Source: a virus
Reading direction: 5' to 3' (one strand)
IMG/VR virus record: IMGVR_UViG_3300042480_001165
Location: 1 to 24,063 of that record
Length of the DNA: 24,063 nucleotides
Numbering within the stretch: position 1 is the stretch's first letter; every line of letters begins with the position of its first letter. The notes under the pieces are model-generated. The model searched no databases and had not been told where the DNA came from. It saw only the letters and a list, made by a program, of their open reading frames with translations. Below, in pieces: positions 1 to 6,164 of the stretch. The position numbers were made by a program, and so were the translations under genes.

Positions 1-516
1 AACGATAATAACAACTTTTGGCCAAAAAAAGATATATCTGAACATGCTAGTAATAGCGTAGATCATCAGAAATCTTTGCCAGCTATTAAGATGATAGAAG
101 ATGACTACATAAACGCCTTAAAAATTTGGTCAGAAAAAACAAATAATGATTTGCCTCACCACATAACCAGAAACTATTGTATTAGAAAGTATAGAACTGG
201 CGGTGGCATGGGACCACATATAGATAGAAATATATTGAATCCAAAAAACACTATGGACTGGACATCTCTTATATATCTTAACGATAACTACGAAGGTGGA
301 GAGATTGTCTTTGATGATCTGGGATATTCAATAAAGCCATCTGCTGGTAGCATAGTTTTTCTTCCCTGCTTGACCTCTCATTCAGTTAATGAAGTTTTGT
401 CTGGAAATAAAACATACATCTTTTTATTTATGCACACTGGAACAGGAATAACTTCAGCTTTGGGTGAACCTTACCACGCACTTGAAGAAGCTTTAATTAA
501 TTTTAATAAAAAATAA
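1..516 (+). CDS. 2OG-Fe(II) oxygenase (prolyl-4-hydroxylase-like), 5' end outside window
   Basis: The reading frame is open from base 1 and the true start lies upstream; 171 residues are visible. The sequence shows the iron triad of the 2OG-Fe(II) oxygenase fold: H-x-D in GPHIDRN (visible residues 73 and 75) and a distal His in TSHSVNE (about residue 127), with a Lys ten residues later (GNKTY) placed to bind 2-oxoglutarate. The segment NDNYEGGEIVF is typical of P4H-like phage oxygenases. The family hydroxylates protein or small-molecule substrates using O2 and 2-oxoglutarate; the substrate here is unknown. It is one of four such oxygenases in the window. A strong promoter follows within 10 bases of its stop. 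Confidence 0.85.
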   Translation, partial: NDNNNFWPKKDISEHASNSVDHQKSLPAIKMIEDDYINALKIWSEKTNNDLPHHITRNYCIRKYRTGGGMGPHIDRNILNPKNTMDWTSLIYLNDNYEGGEIVFDDLGYSIKPSAGSIVFLPCLTSHSVNEVLSGNKTYIFLFMHTGTGITSALGEPYHALEEALINFNKK

Positions 517-521
517 ATCTA

Positions 522-550
522 TTGACAGTATTTAGTTTATATTATATAAT
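522..550 (+). promoter_or_regulatory. Consensus sigma70-type promoter for the 559 gene cascade
   Basis: TTGACA (522-527) and TATAAT (545-550) are both perfect hexamers separated by exactly 17 bases. The expected transcription start is about 557, so the ATG at 559 would be at or within two bases of the 5' end of the mRNA. This looks like a leaderless transcript feeding the overlapping genes 559-1688. Confidence 0.8.
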
Positions 551-558
551 AAACTATA

Positions 559-690
559 ATGATAAAAAAAATAGTTTGCCGAATAGCTGGACATACTCTT
601 GTAGATGCTGGCACATGTCCCTATACTGGCTCAACATATCAATATTGTGAAAGATGTACTGCAATGATTCCAATTCAGGTGGCAGTATGA
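559..690 (+). CDS. Zinc-ribbon-like mini-protein (43 aa), leaderless
   Basis: The protein is 43 aa with Cys at 7, 20, 30 and 33 and His at 12, including a CERC knuckle, which suggests a small metal-binding fold. No family is recognised. The start is chosen because the ATG sits 8 bases after a perfect TATAAT, and there is no Shine-Dalgarno site, so translation is probably leaderless. Its TGA overlaps the next ATG as ATGA, so it heads a translationally coupled chain. Confidence 0.65.
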   Translation: MIKKIVCRIAGHTLVDAGTCPYTGSTYQYCERCTAMIPIQVAV

Positions 691-797
691 AAGAGCCTAA
701 GATTATGAAAATGGATTGGCGTTCATTAGGATATTGGCCAGTATATAAAGATGGAAAGCTTACATGGGAAAAGGATCCAAAAGAAGATGTGCAATAA
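687..797 (+). CDS. Hypothetical small protein (36 aa)
   Basis: The start ATG overlaps the upstream stop (ATGA, 687-690). The product is charged and aromatic-rich (WRSLGYWPVYKDGKLTWEKD) and resembles no family I can name. Its last 11 bases overlap the next gene. The support is the coupled position and phage-like density; the short length keeps confidence moderate. Confidence 0.55.
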   Translation: MKEPKIMKMDWRSLGYWPVYKDGKLTWEKDPKEDVQ

Positions 798-879
798 ATG
801 CGGAATGTACAGAGAAAACATAGAGTATTGGGATAACCACCAGACTATGTCAGATAATAATGTGTGGTGTGCAAAGTGA
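787..879 (+). CDS. CxxC mini-protein (30 aa)
   Basis: The 30-residue product begins MCNKCG and has a third Cys near the C terminus (VWCAK), a zinc-knuckle pattern. It overlaps the upstream gene by 11 bases and the next gene by 4 (GTGA). AAGGA and AAAGAAG stretches precede the ATG. Function is unknown. Confidence 0.5.
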   Translation: MCNKCGMYRENIEYWDNHQTMSDNNVWCAK

Positions 880-962
880 AGCCATTCTTTATAATTATGC
901 TAGGCCTATTTATATTCTTAAACTATATGGCTTGGCTACAACAGCAGAGGATGGTTGGATAA
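876..962 (+). CDS. Single-span membrane peptide (28 aa), GTG start
   Basis: The GTG start overlaps the upstream stop as GTGA. The protein is one hydrophobic helix (KPFFIIMLGLFIFLNYMAWL) followed by a short polar tail QQQRMVG. Its TAA overlaps the next ATG as TAATG. It is too small to assign; a membrane-anchored phage accessory peptide is likely. The coupled junctions at both ends are the main evidence. Confidence 0.5.
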   Translation: MKPFFIIMLGLFIFLNYMAWLQQQRMVG

Positions 963-1225
963 TGATTGAATGGTTAGCAAGACGTATATTTAGTTGGACA
1001 AGCCTTAGAGAATATATTTTTGATGAAGTTCATTTACATGATTATTTAGATAGCATTATGAGTGACCCAGAATCTATGGAGACAGCTTCATTGAGCTGGT
1101 GTGAAGGAGATACATGGTATGGTTGGACACATGATAGTAACGCAAAGCGTTACTACTTTGACGATATTGGTAACAAATCCCTTATCGGTTTATGGGAAGA
1201 TCAATTCCTAAGCAAGGCAGACTAG
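962..1225 (+). CDS. Hypothetical protein (87 aa)
   Basis: I prefer the ATG at 962 over the upstream in-frame ATG at 860. The 962 start forms a TAATG overlap with the preceding membrane peptide and has AGAGGA upstream, while the 860 start would overlap two plausible genes. The product is soluble, acidic and Trp/Tyr-rich (WCEGDTWYGWTHDSNAKRYYFDD). No family is recognised. It ends one base before the peroxidase gene. Confidence 0.6.
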   Translation: MIEWLARRIFSWTSLREYIFDEVHLHDYLDSIMSDPESMETASLSWCEGDTWYGWTHDSNAKRYYFDDIGNKSLIGLWEDQFLSKAD

Positions 1226-1226
1226 C

Positions 1227-1688
1227 ATGTCAATATACGATTTAAATTTTACAGACAACAAAGGAAACACAGTAGAGCTAAGATCTTTGAAGGACAAAGT
1301 AATCTTGTTAGTTAATGTGGCAAGCAATTGCGGATTTACTAAGCAATATAGTGGTCTCCAGCAACTTCACGAATCTTATGCAGAAGGTGGGCTTGAGGTT
1401 ATTGGCTTTCCATGTAATCAGTTTGGTGGCCAAGAGCCAGGAACTGATCAAGAAATTGAGGATTTTTGCAAGACAAACTATAATGTAAGCTTTACATTAG
1501 CAACAAAGACTGATGTGAATGGGATTAACGCACACCCTATTTATAAATACATTAAGGAAAAAACTGGAAAAGAAATTCAATGGAATTTTGAAAAGTTTTT
1601 GATTAATAATGGAGATATTGTTGCATACGGAAACTCAAATTTGCCAGTCGCTTCATTGGAACCACAGATAAAAGATCTATTAAAATAG
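1227..1688 (+). CDS. Glutathione-peroxidase-family thiol peroxidase
   Basis: This is a full-length member of the GPx family (153 aa; cysteine-type bacterial GPx are about 155-180 aa). The visible active site is peroxidatic Cys35 in NVASNCGFT, Gln69 in FPCNQFGGQEPG and Trp119 in the WNFEKFL segment. Cys81 in EDFCKTNYNVSF matches the resolving Cys of thioredoxin-dependent GPx enzymes, so reduction by thioredoxin rather than glutathione is likely, which fits an actinobacterial host lacking glutathione. It would reduce H2O2 or lipid hydroperoxides in the cytoplasm. It is the last gene of the cascade started at 559, one base after the preceding stop. It is unusual cargo for a phage. Confidence 0.9.
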   Translation: MSIYDLNFTDNKGNTVELRSLKDKVILLVNVASNCGFTKQYSGLQQLHESYAEGGLEVIGFPCNQFGGQEPGTDQEIEDFCKTNYNVSFTLATKTDVNGINAHPIYKYIKEKTGKEIQWNFEKFLINNGDIVAYGNSNLPVASLEPQIKDLLK

Positions 1689-1759
1689 ATTATATGTTGG
1701 CCCCAATTAGTGAGGTCGGCGAAAAGAGAGATCCTAGTCAACTACGTTGACACAACTGA

Positions 1760-1768
1760 TGGTATAAT
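1760..1768 (+). promoter_or_regulatory. Extended -10 promoter for the 1798 operon
   Basis: TGG (1760-1762) followed by TATAAT (1763-1768) makes a perfect extended -10 element. A TTGACA lies at 1747-1752, only 10 bases upstream, too close to act as a normal -35. The expected start is about 1775, giving a leader of roughly 23 bases. Confidence 0.6.
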
Positions 1769-1797
1769 AGATACCTAACGATAAGGGTATATTAAAT

Positions 1798-2046
1798 ATG
1801 GAACAGTGGGTAAATAGCTACGCCTCATACGTGCTTGTTTTAAGCGGTGCTGCAGCTATGTTTGTAATTGGCAGGAAGAAAAGATTTGGTTGGCTCTGGT
1901 TCATATTTAATGAATTTATGTGGACTGCATATGCTTTGATAACAAAGCAGTACGGTTTTATTCTTGGCGCTATCCTTTATGGGATAGTAGGTGTTAAATC
2001 TTATTTACACTGGTCTAAAAAGGGAATAAACAAGATACATTTATAG
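1798..2046 (+). CDS. Small polytopic membrane protein (82 aa)
   Basis: Three hydrophobic segments are visible: roughly residues 10-26, 31-48 and 54-72. The motif pattern (NEFMWTAYALITKQYGF then GAILYGIVGV) is reminiscent of one half of PnuC- or SWEET-like small transporters, but similarity is too weak for a functional name. Upstream are an extended -10 promoter and a weak AAGGG ribosome site. It is followed after 9 bases by the next gene. Confidence 0.7.
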   Translation: MEQWVNSYASYVLVLSGAAAMFVIGRKKRFGWLWFIFNEFMWTAYALITKQYGFILGAILYGIVGVKSYLHWSKKGINKIHL

Positions 2047-2055
2047 GGGGAACCA

Positions 2056-2304
2056 ATGGCATACTCTAGATTTACAGATAGTGATATATACATATACTCT
2101 CATGTAGGCGGATGGATAGAGTGTGCTGCATGTTGGTTAAATGAGCGTTCAGATGAATACTCCTTATTCTCAATGTCAGAAGAAATACATGATGATGGAC
2201 ACTTGATAGCTCATGTTCGGGAGCATATTAAAGCTGGGCACGATGTACCACAGGGATTACTAATGCATATCCTTGAAGATAATAACAGATATGGTAAACT
2301 ATAA
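2056..2304 (+). CDS. Small His/Cys-rich phage protein (82 aa)
   Basis: The start is set by a strong ribosome site (AGGGGGAA) seven bases upstream. The product contains CAAC near residue 23 and a His-rich C-terminal half (IHDDGHLIAHVREHIKAGHD), a layout compatible with a zinc site. The latter pattern resembles small proteins common in actinobacteriophages, but no function is known. Confidence 0.7.
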   Translation: MAYSRFTDSDIYIYSHVGGWIECAACWLNERSDEYSLFSMSEEIHDDGHLIAHVREHIKAGHDVPQGLLMHILEDNNRYGKL

Positions 2305-2306
2305 CT

Positions 2307-2528
2307 ATGGATAATATTGAATTAACAGATGAAGAGATCTCAAAAGGGTATGAGTCAGAGAACCCAGATGAAGATAAATGGGATAACATTGAAAAGGCTT
2401 GCTGGAGCGGATACAAGCAGGTAGGTATGAAAGACAAAGGCGGAAAAAGAGTTCCTAACTGCGTACCTATAAAGAAGTCTCTATTCGGCACAGAAGGACC
2501 CCAGAACCTCATACCAAGGAACAAGTAG
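2307..2528 (+). CDS. Small protein with C-terminal GGKRVPNCVP motif (73 aa)
   Basis: The N-terminal half is acidic (ENPDEDKWDN). The C-terminal half carries GYKQVGMKDKGGKRVPNCVP, a cassette I recognise as recurring at the ends of various phage proteins; its role is not known to me. It begins two bases after the preceding stop and ends one base before the next ATG, so it is in an operon. Confidence 0.65.
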   Translation: MDNIELTDEEISKGYESENPDEDKWDNIEKACWSGYKQVGMKDKGGKRVPNCVPIKKSLFGTEGPQNLIPRNK

Positions 2529-2529
2529 T

Positions 2530-2694
2530 ATGGGAATACTAGACAACCTTGAAGCAGCCTTAGAGGCGGAAGAGGCAGAAAAGTGTCATTACTGCCAAGC
2601 CATAGCTACATATAATGATCTAGCTGAAGTAGATAGAAACTATCAAATAGTAGGCGTATGTGCATGTCATTCATATAAAGGATTAGTTTCTTAA
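2530..2694 (+). CDS. Zinc-ribbon mini-protein (54 aa)
   Basis: The protein has a helical acidic N terminus (LEAALEAEEAEK), then CHYC and a distal CACH, a rubredoxin/zinc-ribbon-like arrangement. Its TAA overlaps the next ATG as TAATG. No catalytic assignment is possible; such phage mini-ribbons are often protein or nucleic-acid adaptors. Confidence 0.65.
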   Translation: MGILDNLEAALEAEEAEKCHYCQAIATYNDLAEVDRNYQIVGVCACHSYKGLVS

Positions 2695-3269
2695 TGGAAT
2701 CTTTTAACAAGATAGACGTATTTGATAGTACAGTTTTTTCCAGGATCCAGGAGTTTGTATTGGATCACATAAAGCATTCAGATAATCTTAAGTATGCAAG
2801 CTCTTATGGAAGATACTGGAATTTGATTGAGTTTCCTAAAGACATAGAGGATATTCTGGTAAGTACTGCTCAGTCTGAGTTTAATAAAGATCTAGACATA
2901 CTTTATACGCAATGCGTTAAATATCAAATAAAAGATGGTGTAGCCCCAGCTTTAGTAGCACACACAGATAACCTTTTTTGCACACATACAATGAATCTAA
3001 TAATAGATACGAATATAGATTGGCCACTAATAGTTCAAGATGTAGAGTTCCCAAGCAAGCCAAACTCAGCTGTATTCCTAAAGGGTGACACAGAATCTCA
3101 CTGGAGACCAGAGTACCCATCTAAAGATGAAGATGACTACCTGATAGCGGTGTTTGTTAACCTTGCCACTAAAGGTAGCGAAATGGCGGAGATTACTAAA
3201 AAATTTAGGGGCATGTCCGATCTTACGAAGAGTGCTTTCCTAGATCATGGCAACCCTCATGGTCAATAA
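2694..3269 (+). CDS. Putative 2OG-Fe(II) oxygenase-like protein (191 aa)
   Basis: His90-x-Asp92 (ALVAHTDNLF) and a distal His136 (TESHWRPEYP) match the iron triad layout of the 2OG-Fe(II) oxygenase fold, followed by a beta-strand-like YLIAVFVNL. The basic residue for 2-oxoglutarate is not obvious, so the cofactor assignment is less certain than for its neighbours. It overlaps the following oxygenase by 23 bases, suggesting paired expression and perhaps a shared pathway or substrate. The substrate is unknown. Confidence 0.6.
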   Translation: MESFNKIDVFDSTVFSRIQEFVLDHIKHSDNLKYASSYGRYWNLIEFPKDIEDILVSTAQSEFNKDLDILYTQCVKYQIKDGVAPALVAHTDNLFCTHTMNLIIDTNIDWPLIVQDVEFPSKPNSAVFLKGDTESHWRPEYPSKDEDDYLIAVFVNLATKGSEMAEITKKFRGMSDLTKSAFLDHGNPHGQ

Positions 3270-3837
3270 TACATTCATCTATGATGACAACTTTTTATCT
3301 GAAAAAGAAATACAGGAAATAGAAGATCTATTTAATTCCAATAGCAACAAGTGGATGTATTCTGAGGTAAGCATTCAATCAGATCATCAAGAATATGAGA
3401 CAATCGTTTCATCTGAACAATTTGGAGACTCTCAATATTTTGTGCTTTATCCAGAACATCAGGATAATGCCTATAAGTTATGTGAAAAGATTATAAATAG
3501 GTTTACCGAAAAGCATAAGGTTAAGTATAATCAATTATTAAGAGTTAAGCTAAACATGACTCCATCTGGGGCGGGACCGATAGTAACCTATCCCCATATA
3601 GATGATACCAATCCACACTACATATTCCTATATTATGTAAATGATTCCCAGGGAGATACAATAATATATAATGAAACTTATAATGGATCAAAGATAGATG
3701 ATGTATCAGTCATGACCAGAATATCTCCTAAAAGAGGATCTGCATTTATTATAGATGGAAGACATTTCCACAGCCTAACAGTACCAAATAATGGAGATTT
3801 AAGAAGAGTAATTAACGCTAATTTATTCTATATATAG
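3247..3837 (+). CDS. 2OG-Fe(II) oxygenase (196 aa)
   Basis: The start at 3247 could instead be the in-frame ATG at 3259; both overlap the upstream gene. The N terminus (FIYDDNFLSEKEIQEIEDLF) is the typical opening of phage P4H-like oxygenases. The iron ligands are His117 and Asp119 (TYPHIDD) and a distal His at about 175 (DGRHFHSLT), with Arg about 12 residues later (LRRVIN) for 2-oxoglutarate. It is a probable hydroxylase with unknown substrate. Confidence 0.8.
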   Translation: MATLMVNNTFIYDDNFLSEKEIQEIEDLFNSNSNKWMYSEVSIQSDHQEYETIVSSEQFGDSQYFVLYPEHQDNAYKLCEKIINRFTEKHKVKYNQLLRVKLNMTPSGAGPIVTYPHIDDTNPHYIFLYYVNDSQGDTIIYNETYNGSKIDDVSVMTRISPKRGSAFIIDGRHFHSLTVPNNGDLRRVINANLFYI

Positions 3838-3873
3838 GGTGCGAAAAAGTGAAGCGGAAAAGTAGAGAACATC

Positions 3874-3902
3874 TTGTCAGTACCTGACTTAAATGCTATA
3901 AT
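3874..3902 (+). promoter_or_regulatory. Promoter with extended -10 for leaderless gene 3909
   Basis: TTGTCA (3874-3879), a 17-base spacer ending in TGC, and TATAAT (3897-3902) form a strong promoter. The ATG at 3909 is only 6 bases downstream of the -10, so the transcript should be leaderless. Confidence 0.75.
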
Positions 3903-3908
3903 AAATAT

Positions 3909-4073
3909 ATGGCAAAAAAACGGAAGTTCAATTGGGATCAACAGGTTAAATATGCCCAAGAAGCATTAGATAAGAATAAAGCCCTAATAGAGTCTACATC
4001 TAGAGGAACTAATGCAAATAAGGCTTCATCTTGGTCTAGAAGACCATCTAAGAACAAGAGCCCATTGCAATAA
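3909..4073 (+). CDS. Basic small protein (54 aa), leaderless
   Basis: The Lys/Arg/Ser-rich product (MAKKRKFNWDQQVKYAQEALDKNK; then SWSRRPSKNKSP) has one predicted amphipathic helix and a basic tail, consistent with nucleic-acid binding but not diagnostic. The start follows a perfect TATAAT by 6 bases and has no ribosome site. It is the last rightward gene before the convergent junction. Confidence 0.65.
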   Translation: MAKKRKFNWDQQVKYAQEALDKNKALIESTSRGTNANKASSWSRRPSKNKSPLQ

Positions 4074-4121
4074 ATTAGCTCCTACCCATTATATCCCCCC
4101 TCCCTTTATCTCCCTTGTATC

Positions 4122-4136
4122 AGCCTCCTAGAGGCT
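4122..4136 (+). terminator. Weak hairpin after rightward genes
   Basis: AGCCTC (4122-4127) pairs with GAGGCT (4131-4136) around a 3-base loop, followed by TTATAAA. It is a weak candidate terminator for the 3909 gene. Confidence 0.3.
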
Positions 4137-4236
4137 TATAAAGTGGAGTATTGTGGAGTAAAGTGGAGAATCACACTATCAATTTGGATCTAAATACTAT
4201 CATTATATATAGTTAAACATATGTATGTAATGGAAC

Positions 4237-4303
4237 ACGATATCAGATGGGGTTCATAATGTCAATAGGGCCCATATAAAGCATATTGGCCAATATTTGT
4301 CAA
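4237..4303 (-). promoter_or_regulatory. Tandem leftward promoter-like sequences with palindromic spacer
   Basis: On the minus strand, TTGACA (4303-4298) with an 18-base spacer precedes TTATAT (4279-4274). The spacer contains the perfect 14-base palindrome ATATTGGCCAATAT (4283-4296). A second TTGACA (4265-4260) with a 17-base spacer precedes TATCGT (4242-4237). No gene lies downstream, so any product would be a small or antisense RNA. This is sequence inference only. Confidence 0.35.
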
Positions 4304-4512
4304 TAGATATTCCAGGAAATTTTTTTATTTGTTCGTAAAGAGCAATTTCGGCCCATATTTATGGCAAAAAATTATGTCTAATTCTGTATAATTTGTCTCA
4401 TATAATGAGATATTTTATACAGATATTGACAGATTTTATTCGATTTGCTACAAATTCCAGCGTATTTTTATATGCGTCGTAAAGAAGAAATTTGGCCCAT
4501 AAGATGGGCATA

Positions 4513-4545
4513 CAAAAATGGGACATATAGTATATAAACTATATG
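4513..4545 (-). terminator. Terminator of leftward gene 4566-4910
   Basis: On the minus strand an 8-base stem CATATAGT/ACTATATG (4524-4531 with 4538-4545) is followed a few bases later by a T-run (complement of 4514-4518). A second hairpin GCCCAT/ATGGGC (4495-4509) follows. Confidence 0.5.
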
Positions 4546-4565
4546 CCCCATAGGGGAAAGCTATC

Positions 4566-4910
4566 TTAGAATGAATCTAAGTCCATTATGTATTTGCTAT
4601 CTCTTACTCTTGTTTCTTCAAGGGATTTAATAGTTAGGTTTCTATCCACCGCCCCGTATTTTGCCTCAATCATATCGTTGAGAGCATCAGCCAAAAGCAA
4701 TCCTTCGGATGTATATCCTTTATCCCATTCTGACTTTAATCTAAGGGAATTATATTGGATAATATATCTAACTAGTTCCATTAGCCTGTCTTGTGTATAC
4801 AAGGTATGTTCAGTTGTTAGTACATTAGCCATTACTGCTGGTGAGAAGTTAGCATTATTTAGATAGTCTGTTAGTTTTTCTGCCGCCTTGAATTCGTTCG
4901 CCTTAGCCAT
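4566..4910 (-). CDS. Hypothetical helical protein (114 aa)
   Basis: The product looks all-helical and charged (AEKLTDYLNN; DRLMELVRYIIQYNSLRLKSEWDKG). No family is recognised. The start is supported by AAAGGCGGAA upstream of the ATG and by a TGTCAG-type promoter at 4931-4952. It is the last unit of the leftward block, ending at hairpins near 4500-4545. Confidence 0.7.
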   Translation of the reverse strand: MAKANEFKAAEKLTDYLNNANFSPAVMANVLTTEHTLYTQDRLMELVRYIIQYNSLRLKSEWDKGYTSEGLLLADALNDMIEAKYGAVDRNLTIKSLEETRVRDSKYIMDLDSF

Positions 4911-4930
4911 GAGTTCCGCCTTTCGTTTTG

Positions 4931-4952
4931 ATTATACCATTGACCACTGACA
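4931..4952 (-). promoter_or_regulatory. TGTCAG-box promoter 1 (for 4566-4910)
   Basis: On the minus strand the box TGTCAG (4952-4947), here in TGTCAGTGG, lies exactly 10 bases before TATAAT (4936-4931), preceded by TGG as an extended -10. No CRP-like palindrome is seen upstream. It is one of 14 copies with identical spacing. Confidence 0.75.
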
Positions 4953-4965
4953 TTTGTAAATGAAG

Positions 4966-4995
4966 GGGGACCTGCCTCCGAAGAGGAAGGTCCCC
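4966..4995 (-). terminator. Hairpin after the Lsr2-like gene
   Basis: GGGGACCT (4966-4973) pairs with AGGTCCCC (4988-4995), with an inner CCTC/GAGG pairing. It lies just downstream of the gene ending at 5007 on the minus strand. A clear T-run is absent, so termination is inferred. Confidence 0.5.
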
Positions 4996-5006
4996 ACAGT
5001 TAGTTA

Positions 5007-5156
5007 TTACTTGACGTTCTTCTTGTCTGTAAAGACTACGCCTTCTTGTGCTGCCTTGCTGATGACTCCTAGAGCTGCAGCTGAAAAGCGACCACGCTTG
5101 CCCACGGCAATTCCCTGGGTCTTTAGGTATTCACGAGTTGTTGTTGGTGTTGACAT
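5007..5156 (-). CDS. Lsr2 C-terminal-domain-like DNA-binding mini-protein (49 aa)
   Basis: The product REYLKTQGIAVGKRGRFSAA resembles the helix-RGR-helix C-terminal domain of actinobacterial Lsr2, in which an R-G-R loop enters the AT-rich minor groove; here RGRF is at residues 21-24. The N-terminal Lsr2 dimerisation domain is absent, so it could bind DNA as a monomer or compete with host Lsr2. That is inference. Unlike its neighbours it uses a conventional promoter (TTTACA-17-TATAAT) and has AAAGGA upstream of the ATG. Confidence 0.7.
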   Translation of the reverse strand: MSTPTTTREYLKTQGIAVGKRGRFSAAALGVISKAAQEGVVFTDKKNVK

Positions 5157-5191
5157 TAGTTTGATCCTTTCTAGATCGAGTTGTTATATAT

Positions 5192-5220
5192 ATTATATCC
5201 GAATTTCGGGGTTTTGTAAA
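5192..5220 (-). promoter_or_regulatory. Sigma70-type promoter of the Lsr2-like gene
   Basis: On the minus strand TTTACA (5220-5215), a 17-base spacer and TATAAT (5197-5192) form a standard promoter lacking the TGTCAG box. The Lsr2-like gene is thus controlled differently from the surrounding units. Confidence 0.65.
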
Positions 5221-5255
5221 TAGGGTCGTAAAGCAATATTTTTGCCCGTGTCCCT

Positions 5256-5302
5256 TAGCTTAATGGCCGTTATGTCCGAATTGTCCATAACGGCCAAAGC
5301 TA
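5256..5302 (-). terminator. Large hairpin after 5306-5488 operon
   Basis: TGGCCGTTATG (5264-5274) and CATAACGGCCA (5286-5296) are an 11-base perfect inverted repeat with an 11-base loop. TAGCTT/AAGCTA outside it extends the stem to 17 pairs with a two-base bulge. It sits four bases beyond the stop of the last gene of the 5306-6164 operon. There is no strong T-run. Confidence 0.55.
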
Positions 5303-5305
5303 TCT

Positions 5306-5488
5306 TTATTCAGTTGTTAGTTCTTCTACTTGGTATGGCTCTATCTTGTCCTTACGATTGGCACCCTTTTCCCATTCCTTTTTGGGTGAGGCTACCGCTT
5401 TGTACCATGCTTCATCACTGTCTTCGGCTTCTACTACAATGTAGTACTCCTGAATGATGTCTCCGTATACTTTAAATTGTTTACTCAT
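5306..5488 (-). CDS. Small phage protein (60 aa)
   Basis: The sequence FKVYGDIIQEYYIVVEAEDSDEAWYKA has the beta-beta-alpha look (Y.V.AED.DEAW..A) of small phage proteins of unknown role. The ATG overlaps the upstream stop by 4 bases (ATGA). It is the last gene of the 6164-5306 operon. Confidence 0.65.
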   Translation of the reverse strand: MSKQFKVYGDIIQEYYIVVEAEDSDEAWYKAVASPKKEWEKGANRKDKIEPYQVEELTTE

Positions 5489-5622
5489 AGTCCTACCTGC
5501 TCTATCTTATCTTTAATTAATTTAGCAATGATGTTGTGCGCCTCAATGTTTTCTGTTTCGGACCCACCCCACAAAAGTTTTTGGGCTTTGCTAAGTTGAT
5601 CGTTTAGATACTCATCACTCAT
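5485..5622 (-). CDS. Hypothetical small protein (45 aa)
   Basis: I place the start at the ATG at 5622 (MSDEYLNDQL), which overlaps the end of the acidic-tailed upstream gene and has GAGGACGAAG in front. Further upstream in-frame ATGs would overlap more. The product is a charged helical peptide with no recognised family. It is coupled to the next gene by ATGA. Confidence 0.6.
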   Translation of the reverse strand: MSDEYLNDQLSKAQKLLWGGSETENIEAHNIIAKLIKDKIEQVGL

Positions 5623-5932
5623 CTTCATCTTCGTCCTCCTCATCTTCTTCAAACATTGTATCCACAATGTAGTCACGGTTAGTCATCCATTCAAGTACAT
5701 CTTCTTGGTGCTGTTCTGCGCCATACTCCAAGGAGAACCCTTGGCCAGCCTCCACAGCCTCGCAGAGGTGGTCCCACATCTCATCTATGGTGCAGTTCTG
5801 CTTGTAGGTCTCATCCTCAAAGATGTTGTTGATTGTTGACCAAGTCCACAACCAAACCAGGGATAGACCAAGGTCAGTGCTGTCTAGAATCTTTAAACAT
5901 TCGTTTAGTTTATCTTTATCTTCAGGCTTCAT
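5615..5932 (-). CDS. Hypothetical protein with acidic tail (105 aa)
   Basis: The ATG at 5932 is preferred because GGAG lies seven bases upstream; an earlier ATG at 5950 overlaps the previous gene more. The protein ends in a run of Glu/Asp (FEEDEEDEDEDE), a feature seen in DNA-mimic or protein-binding phage proteins but not diagnostic. A Trp-rich helix WLWTWSTINNIF is in the first third. Function is unknown. Confidence 0.65.
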   Translation of the reverse strand: MKPEDKDKLNECLKILDSTDLGLSLVWLWTWSTINNIFEDETYKQNCTIDEMWDHLCEAVEAGQGFSLEYGAEQHQEDVLEWMTNRDYIVDTMFEEDEEDEDEDE

Positions 5933-6164
5933 TACGTGCTCCAATCGCAAATGACAGGTCGTATGTTAAGTTGTATAGTTCTGTAAATCCGTCTAGTTTA
6001 CCAGACCAGTACTTTTTGTGGTCAGGGTTAGTCCTAGTTAACATCATGTTTTCTGCTTCAAGCATTAGATTTTTTAGTTCGCCGTGCATTATATCTAGTC
6101 CACTAACATTTGCATTAACTAAGCGTTGCAAATGGGGCGGGAGCCCAATGTCTTCTCTATTCAT
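5922..6164 (-). CDS. Hypothetical helical protein (80 aa)
   Basis: The start forms a TAATG overlap with the preceding gene and has AAAGGG upstream. It is also the first gene after TGTCAG-box promoter 2, whose -10 lies 25 bases upstream inside the previous gene. The product is helical and Asn/Leu-rich with no recognised motif. Confidence 0.65.
   Translation of the reverse strand: MNREDIGLPPHLQRLVNANVSGLDIMHGELKNLMLEAENMMLTRTNPDHKKYWSGKLDGFTELYNLTYDLSFAIGARNEA

Larger units (their letters stand above)
4074..4565. other. Non-coding convergent junction (492 bases)
   Basis: I find no credible gene here. It holds a short hairpin AGCCTC/GAGGCT (4122-4136), three GTGGAG repeats (about 4140-4170), two tandem leftward promoter-like sequences (4237-4303), a 14-base palindrome (4283-4296), two copies of the TTCCAG-N17/18-CGTAA element (4310-4338, 4455-4482) and hairpins at 4495-4545. 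Rightward and leftward genes end on either side, so some of this may be termination signals. Confidence 0.6.

Noticed and set aside
860-962. Longer start (ATG 860) for the 962-1225 gene
   Set aside because: It would overlap the CxxC mini-gene and the membrane peptide, while ATG 962 makes a TAATG junction with a ribosome site upstream.
2228-3120. Leftward frames opposite the 2056-3269 genes
   Set aside because: They are antisense shadows of well supported rightward genes, without ribosome sites.
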